A stretch of DNA of 25,273 nucleotides from JACRBK01 sp964427955 (GCA_964427955.1 CAYRWY010000030.1:1-25273); one strand, 5' to 3'; shown: positions 14,401 to 22,994, counted from the first letter of the stretch. The notes: generated from the letters alone by a model not told the origin. Numbers and translations: made by a program.

Positions 14401-14429
14401 TTGCCAAGCCTTTCGATGTGAGGTACACT
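14401..14429 (+). promoter_or_regulatory. Sigma-70-type promoter of tRNA-Pro
   Basis: TTGCCA (14401-14406) and TACACT (14424-14429) are 17 bp apart. The -35 matches consensus at 5 of 6 and the -10 at 4 of 6. Transcription would start a few bases before the tRNA at 14440, as usual for tRNA genes. Confidence 0.6.
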
Positions 14430-14439
14430 ACCAATACTT

Positions 14440-14514
14440 CGGGGCGTAGCGCAGCTTGGCTAGCGCGCATCGTTCGGGTCGATGAGGTCCCCGGTTCAAA
14501 TCCGGGCGCCCCGA
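14440..14514 (+). tRNA. tRNA-Pro (anticodon CGG)
   Basis: The full cloverleaf can be drawn. The acceptor is CGGGGCG/CGCCCCG with discriminator A. The D-arm is GCGC/GCGC. The anticodon stem is CATCG/CGATG with loop TTCGGGT (anticodon CGG, reading CCG). The T-arm is CCCGG-TTCAAAT-CCGGG. The 3' CCA is not encoded (ACT follows), so it must be added enzymatically. It has its own promoter and terminator. Confidence 0.97.
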
Positions 14515-14561
14515 CTGTTATACCACGCTTTTGGATACAAATCAGCACCCAATTCGGGCGG

Positions 14562-14600
14562 GCCGCGGAAACAGCAAGACTTCCGGGGCTTTTTTGTTTT
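14562..14600 (+). terminator. Intrinsic terminator after tRNA-Pro
   Basis: The stem GCCGCGGAA/TTCCGGGGC has one G-G mismatch and a 10-nt loop. It is followed by TTTTTTGTTTTT. It lies about 50 bp beyond the tRNA and ahead of the membrane-protein pair. Confidence 0.78.
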
Positions 14601-14728
14601 TATACCCCCGTGGTGAAAATTGGCACCCCCTTTTGGCAGTCTTTGGCACCCCAACGCCACGACATGGCAGGCTGAATCCCGGCAGAATGGGGACATCGTT
14701 CGAAACCCATGCTCAGGAGGATCACCCC

Positions 14729-15157
14729 ATGTCAGGTGTAACTTTTTCCAGTACCATGCCGTCGGCTATCACCCACCGCATCGCCTGGATGCGTATCTGG
14801 CGCTTCGACGCCGTGTGCAATCTGCTGATCAGCGATATGATGCTGTTCGCCGCCGTTCCGATCCAGAAGACTCTGGACATGTCGTCCGGCGCCGTGACGC
14901 CGATCCGCCTGATCGGGGCAGTCGTGGCGGTGTACAGCCTGCTGCAACTGTGGTTCACCCGCCGGGGCGAACCGCCTGCCCGGGTGTACCAGATGGCCGG
15001 GCTGGATATGATCGTGACCGGCGTCGGCTTTGCGGCAGTGCCGCTGGCCGGAGTGGAGATGAACGCCGCCGGAGTAGCCGTCTCGGCGGTGCTCAGTGTA
15101 GGATCGTGGTTGTTGGTCGGGCTGTACACGCTGCGCAGCCGCCAACTGGCCGAATAA
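14729..15157 (+). CDS. Small four-helix membrane protein, function unknown
   Basis: 142 residues from ATG 14729, preceded by a strong AGGAGG site. Four hydrophobic segments lie at about 25-45, 55-77, 89-109 and 113-135, with short loops and an Arg-rich first cytoplasmic loop (TRRGEPPAR). There is no signal peptide and no motif I recognise. Its stop codon overlaps the next start (TAATG), so the two proteins are probably made in a fixed ratio and may form one complex. About 125 bp separate it from the tRNA terminator. Repeated TTGGCACCCC (14620-14629, 14643-14652) lies upstream, but no convincing promoter was found. Confidence 0.8.
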   Translation: MSGVTFSSTMPSAITHRIAWMRIWRFDAVCNLLISDMMLFAAVPIQKTLDMSSGAVTPIRLIGAVVAVYSLLQLWFTRRGEPPARVYQMAGLDMIVTGVGFAAVPLAGVEMNAAGVAVSAVLSVGSWLLVGLYTLRSRQLAE

Positions 15158-16602
15158 TGCCTGAACAGCCCGGCGGCAGCACACCGCCGGGCTTCTGGAT
15201 TGGAGTGAGGGTGAACCTGCTGGCGGCGATTCAACTGCTCTCGTACGGGGTGCTCCTGGTGTTGGCAGGCTACCTGCTGACGCGCAGCCGTACCCAGGCG
15301 TTGAGCCTGACGGCGGTGGGCGTGCTGGTCAGTTTTGCGCTGATCCAGGCTGATCAACTGCTGGGGGCGGCATATCCTGGCCGGAGCGCCTGGATCGGGC
15401 GGGCGCTGTGGATCGCGTACCCGCTGCCCGCGGCGCTGTGGCTGCGGGCGGCCATCCTGCTCTGGCCCGGCGAAGCCCTGGCCTGGGACCGCGCCTGGTG
15501 GACGGTGGCCCTGCCCTGCGGCGTGCTGTTGATTCTGGGCGGATGGGTGGGCAGCGACCTGGTCCGGTTTGCGACCCGCGATCCCGGTCCGCTGTACTGG
15601 ACGTTTGGCGGCTACGAAGTGATCGTGAGCTTGCTCGCGGCGGGCTTGTTCCACCGGCTGCTGCGGCAGGCCGCCCCAGGGGATCGCGCCCGGCGAGTAT
15701 ACGTGTGGCTGCGGCTGGCCGGGCTGGGCTATGCGGGAGCGATGTTGATCCTGGTGGCCGGGCTGCTGCCGCCCGACGTAGTCTTAGCCGCCGTCATCGT
15801 GGATGTGGCGATCTTCGGCGCGGTCGGCATCGCCTACGATGCCCTGGCCGAAGGGCACACCGTCCGGCGCGACCTGACCGCCGGGCTGCTCAAAACGCTG
15901 CTGGCGGCAGGATTATTGATCCTGCCCTGGGCGGTGGGCCTGACCCTGGCCGACGCCTGGACGTTCGAAGCGACCGTCGCGCTGTTGTTCACGCTGGGAG
16001 CCGTGATGCTCCTCATTCCGCTGCAAGACGCGCTCGATCACGTCCTGGATCGCGCGCTGTGGCCGGGCCGCGAGGCCGAACCCTCGACGCGGGCGATCCT
16101 GCGCACGCTGCTGCGAGAGACGGCCCGCCAGCCGGACACCTTTCCGCCCCTCACCACGCTGGATCGGGATGAGTTCACCCGCCTGACGCGCCGGGCGCTC
16201 AGTCACCTGCCGAACCTGCCGCAGTTGGCCGCCAGCCCGCTGACCACACTCCAGATCGTCGCCCTGCGCGCCGGAGAAGAAGCCGACGCCCTGCAACGCG
16301 CGAACACCCTGCGCGGTATCCTGGTGGAATGCATCGACGCGCTGCGTCCCCAGGATCGCGGGCTGTCCGGCACGACGGAAGAATGGCGCTTCTACAATGC
16401 CCTGTACTATCCCTACGTGGCCGGGATCAGCCCCTACCGGCATAACGCGCTGGCCCAGGTTTCCGGCGACGCCGGGATGCGCGCCGTGGTAGACTGGTTC
16501 CAGCGGGAAGTCCCCCAGCGCACCATGTACAACTGGCAGAACCGCGCTGCCGAACGGATCGCCATGATCCTGCTCGAACGCGAGGCGCGGCAGACGGAAT
16601 AG
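15157..16602 (+). CDS. Polytopic membrane protein with cytoplasmic C-terminal domain, function unknown
   Basis: 481 residues starting at the ATG that overlaps the previous stop codon (TAATG); the in-frame ORF further upstream lies inside the preceding gene. About nine hydrophobic helices occupy residues 15-290, recalling the N-terminal sensor modules of some histidine kinases. A soluble C-terminal region of roughly 190 residues follows. The final part contains a notable EEWRFYNALYYPYVAGISPYR stretch and a WFQREVPQRTMYNWQ segment. There are no H-box, ATPase, GGDEF or phosphatase motifs, so it is not an obvious kinase or cyclase. It ends only 7 bp from the converging mazG stop, with no terminator visible between them. 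Confidence 0.78.
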   Translation: MPEQPGGSTPPGFWIGVRVNLLAAIQLLSYGVLLVLAGYLLTRSRTQALSLTAVGVLVSFALIQADQLLGAAYPGRSAWIGRALWIAYPLPAALWLRAAILLWPGEALAWDRAWWTVALPCGVLLILGGWVGSDLVRFATRDPGPLYWTFGGYEVIVSLLAAGLFHRLLRQAAPGDRARRVYVWLRLAGLGYAGAMLILVAGLLPPDVVLAAVIVDVAIFGAVGIAYDALAEGHTVRRDLTAGLLKTLLAAGLLILPWAVGLTLADAWTFEATVALLFTLGAVMLLIPLQDALDHVLDRALWPGREAEPSTRAILRTLLRETARQPDTFPPLTTLDRDEFTRLTRRALSHLPNLPQLAASPLTTLQIVALRAGEEADALQRANTLRGILVECIDALRPQDRGLSGTTEEWRFYNALYYPYVAGISPYRHNALAQVSGDAGMRAVVDWFQREVPQRTMYNWQNRAAERIAMILLEREARQTE

Positions 16603-16609
16603 CCGCCCG

Positions 16610-17704
16610 TTACAATCCGAGGGCTTTCGCGGCTTCCCACAAGGCGTCCATCTCGTCCAGCGACATCTCGTCCAGCGCGCGCTGCTGCGCGGCGGCCTGC
16701 TGCTCGACGTAATGGAAGCGGCGGAAAAACTTCGCATTGGTGCCCCGCAGCGCCGACTCCGGGTCGATCTTGAGCCAGCGCGCCCAGTTGACCACCGCGA
16801 ACAGCAGGTCGCCCAACTCCATCTCGCGCGCGAGTTCGTCCGGCGCGGTGAGCAGTTCGTCAATCTCCTCGTGGACCTTGGCGATCACCGGCTCGATGGT
16901 GTCCCAATCGAAGTGGACCCGCGCGGCGCGATCCTGGTAGCTGAACGCCTGAGACAGCGCCGGGAGCACTTTCGAAACCCCCGCCAGCCGCGAGGCGACC
17001 GCGTCGCCGTTGTCCTTCTTCTCTGCCTGCTTGAGCTTGTCCCAATTGACCTTGACGTCCTGATCGTCGTTCACATCGACACTGCCCCACACGTGGGGAT
17101 GCCGCCGGATGATCTTGGTGTTGACCGCCGCGACGATGTCCGCCATGCGGAACGAGCCGCTGTCGATAGCCACCTGGCTGTGCAGCACGATTTGCAGCAG
17201 CAGATCGCCCAGTTCTTCGCACAGCGCCGCCTGGTCTCCCGCGTCGAGCGCCTCCAGCACCTCGTAAGTCTCTTCGAGCAGGTAGGGGCGCAGCGAGAGA
17301 TGCGTCTGCTTGCGATCCCAGGGGCAGCCCTCCGGCGCGCGCAGGTGAGCAATCGTCTCCTGAAACCGTTCGAAGCTGCCCGCGCGGGCCAGCGGCGCGA
17401 CGTAGATCACCGCTTCGCCGTCGATCTGGCCGAGAGATTCCAGGGTCAGCCGCTCGATGGCTCCCCCCGTCCGCACCACCTGGATCGGGTGTTCACCCGG
17501 ATACTGGTTGAGCAGCACATGCTTGATCTGGGCCAGGTCGGCGTGATCGATCCCTACGAGCAGCGCGGGAAGATCAGGATTCAGCGGCGGATGGTGCAGC
17601 GTGCCCCACTGGGCGACATCGGCCAGTTGTAGGCCAGGGACATCCTCAAGGCCCAACGCGGCCAGGGCGGGTTCGATCAGGGATAGAGCAGAGCGGATAG
17701 ACAT
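16610..17704 (-). CDS. mazG: Nucleoside triphosphate pyrophosphohydrolase MazG with partial N-terminal methylase-like domain
   Basis: 364 residues. The start ATG 17704 has GAGGA 7-8 nt upstream. The region from about 107 on is a tandem MazG protein. The first unit has the CPWD motif (127-130), then E145-x2-E148 and E164-x2-D167, the ExxE...ExxD magnesium site. A second unit near the C-terminus contains MELGDLLFAVVNWARWL. MazG hydrolyses NTPs or dNTPs to the monophosphate plus pyrophosphate, cleaning damaged nucleotides or lowering alarmone levels. Residues 1-105 resemble the second half of the tetrapyrrole-methylase domain that heads many Firmicutes/Chloroflexota MazG proteins (HHPPLNPDLPALL, LLNQYPGEHPI). 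The first, SAM-binding half is absent. Confidence 0.93.
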   Translation of the reverse strand: MSIRSALSLIEPALAALGLEDVPGLQLADVAQWGTLHHPPLNPDLPALLVGIDHADLAQIKHVLLNQYPGEHPIQVVRTGGAIERLTLESLGQIDGEAVIYVAPLARAGSFERFQETIAHLRAPEGCPWDRKQTHLSLRPYLLEETYEVLEALDAGDQAALCEELGDLLLQIVLHSQVAIDSGSFRMADIVAAVNTKIIRRHPHVWGSVDVNDDQDVKVNWDKLKQAEKKDNGDAVASRLAGVSKVLPALSQAFSYQDRAARVHFDWDTIEPVIAKVHEEIDELLTAPDELAREMELGDLLFAVVNWARWLKIDPESALRGTNAKFFRRFHYVEQQAAAQQRALDEMSLDEMDALWEAAKALGL

Positions 17705-17730
17705 GACATTTCCTCGACGATTATCCAGAG

Positions 17731-18972
17731 CTAGTCTACGATCCGGATGCTGCTGACGTTCGCCTCCGGCTGAATCTGGGCATACTGGCGGCTGACCCAG
17801 CCCCAGGCGGTACCGGTGTTGACGTACCACCAGTTCCCCGCGGCATCCTGGCCGTTCACTTCGGCGGTTTCTCCGGCGTGTAGGCTCGTTATATAGTCTA
17901 CCCCAGGATGGCCCCAAACGGTCAGATCGGTGGTGGCCGTCACGATACAGGGCGGCGGCACCGGCCCGACCTTGCCTTCGGCGTAGAGTTGATCATACAG
18001 CCCGTCCAGTTGGGCATGGCCGTAGGCATCACCGGGCATCGTCTGGCCGGTGGGATGGGCCGACATCCATTCCATCGCGATGATCGCCGCGGCGTAGTAC
18101 GGGTCTTCGGAGCACACATCGTCGGGCGTCGTGATCAGGACCGGCGTGGGCGACGGCGTGATCGGGATCGGGGTCAGCGTCGGAGTGGCGGGCGTGACGG
18201 GCAGGGCTGTCGCATCCGGCGGAATCGCCGCCGTGCCGGTGATAGGCAGCATCAGTTCCATCTGGTTGTACGTTTGCCCGCTGGCGACGTCGATGGCGCT
18301 GATCCGCAGCCTGAGTTGATCCTCGCCACGCGGCAGCACCGGGGCGACCAGCCCTTCCCCGATGGACGGGACCCACAGGTTATCGCGCGGCAGCTCGACC
18401 GGCAGCGCGCTGCCATCGGCAAACACCTGATCGAAGACCAGGTTGCTCGACGGCACGCGATCCGACACCCACCACGAGACTTGAATGCGAGCGGTCCCCG
18501 CCGCCAGTTCTCCGGCATCCACGCTGGCCGCCAGCGCGCCGAAGGAGTGGATGATCGGAATCCCCCCGCCGGGATCGTAGCTGATCGACACCGTGCGCTC
18601 GTCGATCACCTGCCCCGCCGGATCGATCACCGTCAGCCGGTACGACGGCGGGCTGAAGGTCAGGGTGTGCTCGACCGTCAGCGAACGCGTCCCGATGGCG
18701 GGCAAAAACTCGTCCGGCGCCAGCAGCGAGGTCCAGCGGTTGAGCCGGTAGGTTTCCAGATTCAGGCGGTAGCTGGGGGTGTAGTTCGCCACGTACCAGG
18801 ACAGCGTCGCCGTCACCTGCCCGGTTTCGACGGCATCCACCGTCACATAATAAGCATCCGTCTGGAAAGTCAGGATGAAGGGCGGAAACGTCCGCGGCGT
18901 CTCGGCCAGGCCGGGCGAGACCACGGCGGCCAGCAGCAGCACCAGCGTCAGAGCAGCAGAAACGAGTTTCAT
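17731..18972 (-). CDS. Secreted bacterial SH3-domain protein
   Basis: 413 residues from ATG 18972, chosen over a GTG at 18981 because AAAGG lies 8 nt upstream. A signal peptide (1-23, cut near SPGLA-ETP) is followed by a long beta-rich region of about 220 residues with two immunoglobulin-like stretches. A Thr/Pro linker (TPTLTPIPITPSPTPV) comes next, then a short helical segment. The C-terminal SH3 (SH3_3/SH3b) domain (about 340-400) has TTDLTVWGHPGVDYITSLHAG and NWWYVNTGTAWGWVSRQY, the usual Trp-Tyr and GWV positions. Bacterial SH3 domains bind peptidoglycan or surface peptides. No catalytic domain is visible. It is 26 bp upstream of mazG and probably co-transcribed, though the two have no obvious shared role. 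Confidence 0.82.
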   Translation of the reverse strand: MKLVSAALTLVLLLAAVVSPGLAETPRTFPPFILTFQTDAYYVTVDAVETGQVTATLSWYVANYTPSYRLNLETYRLNRWTSLLAPDEFLPAIGTRSLTVEHTLTFSPPSYRLTVIDPAGQVIDERTVSISYDPGGGIPIIHSFGALAASVDAGELAAGTARIQVSWWVSDRVPSSNLVFDQVFADGSALPVELPRDNLWVPSIGEGLVAPVLPRGEDQLRLRISAIDVASGQTYNQMELMLPITGTAAIPPDATALPVTPATPTLTPIPITPSPTPVLITTPDDVCSEDPYYAAAIIAMEWMSAHPTGQTMPGDAYGHAQLDGLYDQLYAEGKVGPVPPPCIVTATTDLTVWGHPGVDYITSLHAGETAEVNGQDAAGNWWYVNTGTAWGWVSRQYAQIQPEANVSSIRIVD

Positions 18973-19080
18973 CGCGCGCACCTTTCAGCATCTCCACAGC
19001 GATAACTGCCAGTGTAGGCAACTGACGGCGGCGCTGCTGGATGCCCACGCGGCGTTTACCTGACGCAAGCCGCGACTACA

Positions 19081-19118
19081 ACGCAAAACAGACAAATTCC
19101 CGGAGGGGAGTTTGTCTG
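19081..19118 (-). terminator. Intrinsic terminator of the ribosomal-protein operon (after rpsI)
   Basis: A 13-bp stem CAGACAAATTCCC/GGGAGTTTGTCTG (19089-19118) has one G-U-type mismatch and a GGAG loop. On the minus strand it is followed by TTTTGCGTT. It lies 35 bp past the rpsI stop codon and closes the supercluster. Confidence 0.8.
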
Positions 19119-19153
19119 CTTGATAGACCGGATCGAACAGATCGGGTCGATAA

Positions 19154-19552
19154 TTAACGCTTGGTGTAGGTCGGGGCCTTGCGCGCGCGCTTGAGACCGG
19201 GCTTCTTGCGCTCTTTGACGCGCGGATCACGCGACAGCATGGCTTGCTGACGCAGGCTCGCCTTCCATTCCGGCTCGATCTTCAGCAGGGCGCGGGCCAG
19301 GGCAAGCTGGATCGCGTCGCGCTGGCCGGTGGGGCCGCCGCCGTTGACCTTGACGGTCACGTTGTAGACAGCTTCCTGGCCGACGATCTTCAACGGCTGG
19401 AGTGCCAGTTCGAGATCGCCTTCACGGGCCAAGTACGCATCGCCGGGCTTGTCGTTGATAAGCACCGAGCCGTTGCCGCCCACCCACACGCGCACGCGCG
19501 CCGTAGAGGTCTTGCGCCGGCCAATTCCCTCATAATACTGTGTCGTCGTCAT
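19154..19552 (-). CDS. rpsI: 30S ribosomal protein S9
   Basis: 132 residues, full length. It has the family opening YYEGIGRRKTSTARVRV, GGGPTGQRDAIQLALARAL in the middle, and the RNA-binding C-terminal tail ending YTKR, which reaches the P-site tRNA (most species end SKR). It is 22 bp downstream of rplM, its usual partner, and is the last gene before the operon terminator. Confidence 0.98.
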   Translation of the reverse strand: MTTTQYYEGIGRRKTSTARVRVWVGGNGSVLINDKPGDAYLAREGDLELALQPLKIVGQEAVYNVTVKVNGGGPTGQRDAIQLALARALLKIEPEWKASLRQQAMLSRDPRVKERKKPGLKRARKAPTYTKR

Positions 19553-19574
19553 AAGGTAAAATTCCCTCTTGTCC

Positions 19575-20012
19575 CTAGAGTTCGTACACCTTCGGCTTCT
19601 GAGCCTCGTGCGGATGGTTCGCGCCCTCGTAGATCTTGAGTTTCTTGATCATCTGGCGGCCAAGCCGGGTACGGGGCAGCATTCCACGGACCGCCGTCTG
19701 GATCACGCGGTCCGGGTGGCGCTGCATCAAATCGCGCAGCGTCTCGGTGCGGAACCCGCCGGGGTAATTCGAGTGACGGTAGTAGATCTTCTGGTCAAGC
19801 TTCTTGCCGGTGACGCGGATTTTGTCCGCATTCACCACGATCACATAGTCGCCCGTATCGGTATGAGGCGCATAGATCGGCTTGTGCTTGCCGCGGAGGA
19901 TGTGCGCGATGCGGGCCGCGAGACGCCCAAGCGTTTGGTCTTTGGCATCGATCACTAACCACTCGCGCTGGATATCTTCCGGCTTGGGGGTGTAGGTTTT
20001 GATCTTGATCAT
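19575..20012 (-). CDS. rplM: 50S ribosomal protein L13
   Basis: 145 residues, full length. It begins MIKIKTYTPKPEDIQREWLVIDAKDQTLGRLA and carries the conserved GDYVIVVNADKIRVTGKK and VRGMLPRTRLGR segments. L13 is an early-assembly protein of the large subunit. It lies between truA and rpsI, as in Gram-positive-type clusters. Confidence 0.98.
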   Translation of the reverse strand: MIKIKTYTPKPEDIQREWLVIDAKDQTLGRLAARIAHILRGKHKPIYAPHTDTGDYVIVVNADKIRVTGKKLDQKIYYRHSNYPGGFRTETLRDLMQRHPDRVIQTAVRGMLPRTRLGRQMIKKLKIYEGANHPHEAQKPKVYEL

Positions 20013-20045
20013 GATTCTTGCTCCAGCGGGCGGCTCCCGCCTCTC

Positions 20046-20816
20046 TCAATAAGTGACTTTCACTAAGCACAGCCCATGCGCCGGGGCGGCTGGGCTAGGC
20101 CAGGTACCGTCCGCTGCACAAAAGGCCTTTTCAAACTGGTCCAGCGTAATCTCACCGCTGCCCACCCGGATCAAGGCGCCCATAATGCGCCGCACCATCC
20201 GATACAGAAAGGCATTCGCCTCGATATTGTACCGGATCATCCCTGGCACTTCCGCAAACCCGGAGAAAAACACCTCGCGGATCGTCACTTCGCCCTGGGG
20301 CGGCTGTCCGAAAGTCGCGAAATCGTGCGTCCCGACCAGGAGCGCCGCCGCCTGCTGCATCGCCGCCCAGTCGAGCGGACGGCGCAGGGGTACATGCCAG
20401 GCATACTTGTTCAAGAGCGGCTGCCGCACCGGTGTGCAGTAGAGTGAATACTCGTAAGCACGGCGGCGAGCGTCATAACGCGGGTGAAACCCTTCTTCGG
20501 CCAGTGTCAGCGATTGCAGCGCGATGGTCTCCGGCAGATTGGCATTCAGGGCACGCCCCAAGGCTTCCGGCGAATGCCGCCACGGGACCTCGAACCCGAT
20601 CACCTGCCCGGTGGCATGAACCCCGGCATCGGTGCGCCCTGCGCCCCTGACCGTTACTCGCTGCCCCGTCACCCGCAAGATTGCGTCTTCCAGCGTCCCT
20701 TGAATGGTCGGCGTGCTCCCGGCCTGGCGCTGAAACCCGGCGTACTCCGTTCCGTCATACGCCACCACCGCCCGGTAACCAGGATCTGCGACCGAGCGGC
20801 GGGCAACACGGGCCAT
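20046..20816 (-). CDS. truA: tRNA pseudouridine(38-40) synthase TruA
   Basis: 256 residues. The catalytic Asp63 lies in RGAGRTDAGVHATGQV. The N-terminal VAYDGTEYAGFQRQ and the C-terminal FLYRMVRRIMGALIRVGSGE are also family hallmarks. It converts uridines 38-40 of the anticodon arm to pseudouridine. It sits 6 bp after rplQ and 33 bp before rplM, so it is part of the operon. Confidence 0.97.
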   Translation of the reverse strand: MARVARRSVADPGYRAVVAYDGTEYAGFQRQAGSTPTIQGTLEDAILRVTGQRVTVRGAGRTDAGVHATGQVIGFEVPWRHSPEALGRALNANLPETIALQSLTLAEEGFHPRYDARRRAYEYSLYCTPVRQPLLNKYAWHVPLRRPLDWAAMQQAAALLVGTHDFATFGQPPQGEVTIREVFFSGFAEVPGMIRYNIEANAFLYRMVRRIMGALIRVGSGEITLDQFEKAFCAADGTWPSPAAPAHGLCLVKVTY

Positions 20817-20822
20817 ACTACC

Positions 20823-21215
20823 CTATTCTTCGACCTCGCGGTCCACGAGTTCCAGCAGCACCATCGGCGCCGCATCACCCTTACGCGGGCCCAGCTTGTA
20901 GGTCCGGGTGTAGCCGCCCGCGCGCGCTTCGTAGCGCGGCGCCAGCTTGTCGAAGACCTTCAGCACGATTTCGCGGTTGTTCAGCCGCGCGAACAGGATG
21001 CGGCGGCCATGCACAGCCCGGTTCTTGTCCGGGTGCGCCAGGCTGCGCTTGGCGATGGTGATCATTTTCTCAGCTTCAGCGCGGATGGCATCAGCTTTCG
21101 CTTCAGTCGTTTCGATTCGCTCGTAGCGGAACAGGTCGTTCAACAGGTTCCGGCGCAGGAGTTTACGCTGCCCGGTGCTCCGCCCAAGATGCTTGCCTGC
21201 TACTTTGTGTCTCAT
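20823..21215 (-). CDS. rplQ: 50S ribosomal protein L17
   Basis: 130 residues. It starts MRHKVAGKHLGRSTGQRKLLRRNL, the diagnostic L17 opening, and continues through ERIETTEAKADAIRAEAEKMI to the GGYTRTYKLGPRKGDAAPM C-terminal segment. It follows rpoA by 20 bp, the usual pairing. Confidence 0.98.
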   Translation of the reverse strand: MRHKVAGKHLGRSTGQRKLLRRNLLNDLFRYERIETTEAKADAIRAEAEKMITIAKRSLAHPDKNRAVHGRRILFARLNNREIVLKVFDKLAPRYEARAGGYTRTYKLGPRKGDAAPMVLLELVDREVEE

Positions 21216-21235
21216 GCAACAAATCCCTTAACGTT

Positions 21236-22246
21236 CTAGCCGGCGCCATAAATGTCGTGTTCGGGGGGCAGGTAGTTCTTTTCCTTGAGACGAGTGATCA
21301 ACTCGTCCAACGATTTTTCGCCAAAGTTACGAATGGCGAGCATCGCGTCCGGCCCACGGTCCAACATTTCCAGCACCTCGCCCACATTCGTGATCCCGGT
21401 GCGCTTCAACGAGTTGAATACGCGCACACTCAGGTCCAGCGTTTCGATTGGCGTCTCGTAGGTTTCCGGCGGCAGAGCATTCGGGTCCGGCTGGCTGACT
21501 TCTTCCACCTGCGGCATCAACGACTCTTCGCTGACCCCGGCAATGATGATCAGATGCTTCATCAGGAGTTCCGCCGACTGGCTCATCGCCTCTTCGGGGC
21601 GGATGGTGCCGTCAGTCCAGATCTCGAGGAGCAGCTTGTCATAATTGGTGCGCTGCCCAACCCGCGCCCGCTCGACGTCGTAGTTGACGCGCTTGATCGG
21701 GCTGAAAATGGCATCGACCGGCAGTTCCCCAATCGGCAGACGGCCCCGTTCTTCGGCGGGAGAGAACCCGCGCCCCATCTGCACCGTGAACTCGATTTCC
21801 AGTTGGGCATCGTTGGAGTCCACCGTGAAGAGGTACAGGTCCGGGTTGATGATCTCCACCTCTGCCGGGCACATGATGTCCGCCGCCGTGACCGTGCCTT
21901 CGCCGTGTACTTCCAGGCGCAGACGGGCCGACTCGGCGTCGTAGAGTTTCAGACGAAGCTGCTTGACCTGCAAGATCAACTGCGTCATATCCTCGCGGAC
22001 GTGGGGAATCGCCGAAAATTCGTGATGAACCCCCGATACGCGCACCGAAGTGACTGCGGCCCCTGGCAAAGAGGAGAGCAGCACCCGCCGCAGCGCATTC
22101 CCGACCGTGATCCCAAAACCCTGTTCCAGGGGGCTGATGATAAACCGCCCGTACTTCTGGGACGTTGCGTCCCCTTCGATTTTGGGCAACACCATGTTAT
22201 TCGTAACCACGTCCCCTGCTACCCTTTTTGTACTCAATGTACTCAT
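21236..22246 (-). CDS. rpoA: DNA-directed RNA polymerase subunit alpha
   Basis: 336 residues if translation starts at ATG 22246 (MSTLSTKRV, with AGGA upstream); an internal ATG at 22195 (MVLPKIE) and an upstream in-frame start at 22300 are alternatives. The N-terminal dimerisation domain has FIISPLEQGFGITVGNALRRVLLSSLPG. The C-terminal domain has LKRTGITNVGEVLEML and IRNFGEKSLDEL, the helix-hairpin-helix module that contacts UP elements and activators. It lies between rpsD and rplQ in the usual order. Confidence 0.97.
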   Translation of the reverse strand: MSTLSTKRVAGDVVTNNMVLPKIEGDATSQKYGRFIISPLEQGFGITVGNALRRVLLSSLPGAAVTSVRVSGVHHEFSAIPHVREDMTQLILQVKQLRLKLYDAESARLRLEVHGEGTVTAADIMCPAEVEIINPDLYLFTVDSNDAQLEIEFTVQMGRGFSPAEERGRLPIGELPVDAIFSPIKRVNYDVERARVGQRTNYDKLLLEIWTDGTIRPEEAMSQSAELLMKHLIIIAGVSEESLMPQVEEVSQPDPNALPPETYETPIETLDLSVRVFNSLKRTGITNVGEVLEMLDRGPDAMLAIRNFGEKSLDELITRLKEKNYLPPEHDIYGAG

Positions 22247-22352
22247 AGTGGCTGTTCCTGTTCTCTGGCCCACGCTTATTGGGTCTTGCAGGCTGCGCAC
22301 AGGCGTTTAACGTCTCGCCACAGCCACCACCGCGACGTGCTCCACTCGCGGA

Positions 22353-22994
22353 TTAGCGCGAGTAGTATTCCACGATAAGCTGTTCATTCAGCGGGAGGTC
22401 GATGTCACGACGTTCCGGCTGACGCAGCACTGTACCGGTCATCGCTGCCCCGTTCACATCCAGCCATTCGGGCGCTGCCGCGCGGTCTTCCATGTACGAA
22501 CGCAGTTCTTTGAAATAGGTGCGTACACGGCTGCCTTCACGGACAGTGATCACATCACCCGGACGGACCAGGAAGGAAGGAATATTGGTGCGGCGGCCAT
22601 TGACCGCAAAGTGGCCGTGCTGGACGAGCAGGCGGGCATGGTTGCGCGAGTCGGCAAAGCCCATGCGGAAGATGACGTTGTCCAGGCGGGTTTCCAGAAT
22701 AGCAAGCAGGTTCGCACCGGTCAGACCGGGGCGGCGCAGTGCATCGCGGAAATAGCGGCGGAATTGGCGTTCCAAAACACCATAAATGCGGCGAGCTTTT
22801 TGTTTTTCGCGAAGCTGGAGCGAATAGTCCGAGCCACGCCCACGCCGGAACTGCGCATCTTTACCGTGCTGTCCGGGGGGATAGCTGCGGCGCTCGAAGG
22901 CGCACTTCGGAGACATACACCGCGCGCCCTTGAGGAAAAGTTTTTCCCCTTCGCGGCGGCACAACCTACAGACAGGTCCGTTATACCTTGCCAT
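22353..22994 (-). CDS. rpsD: 30S ribosomal protein S4
   Basis: 213 residues, preceded by GGAGGAAG. The N-terminus carries a four-cysteine, zinc-finger type set (CRLC near residue 9 and CMSPKC near 26), so this is the zinc-containing C+ form. The S4 RNA-binding domain follows (ETRLDNVIFRMGFADSRNHARLLVQHGHFAVNGRR). S4 is a primary 16S-binding protein and in many bacteria regulates its own operon; no leader structure could be assigned here. Confidence 0.98.
   Translation of the reverse strand: MARYNGPVCRLCRREGEKLFLKGARCMSPKCAFERRSYPPGQHGKDAQFRRGRGSDYSLQLREKQKARRIYGVLERQFRRYFRDALRRPGLTGANLLAILETRLDNVIFRMGFADSRNHARLLVQHGHFAVNGRRTNIPSFLVRPGDVITVREGSRVRTYFKELRSYMEDRAAAPEWLDVNGAAMTGTVLRQPERRDIDLPLNEQLIVEYYSR

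Noticed and set aside
14619..14652. Repeated TTGGCACCCC resembling the -24 half of a sigma-54 promoter
   Set aside because: The GC of the -12 element is not at the required spacing after either copy, so the sigma-54 pattern fails.
14620..15156. Extension of the 481-residue membrane protein back to 14620
   Set aside because: It would overlap the whole preceding membrane-protein gene in another frame; the TAATG overlap at 15155-15159 gives a natural start.
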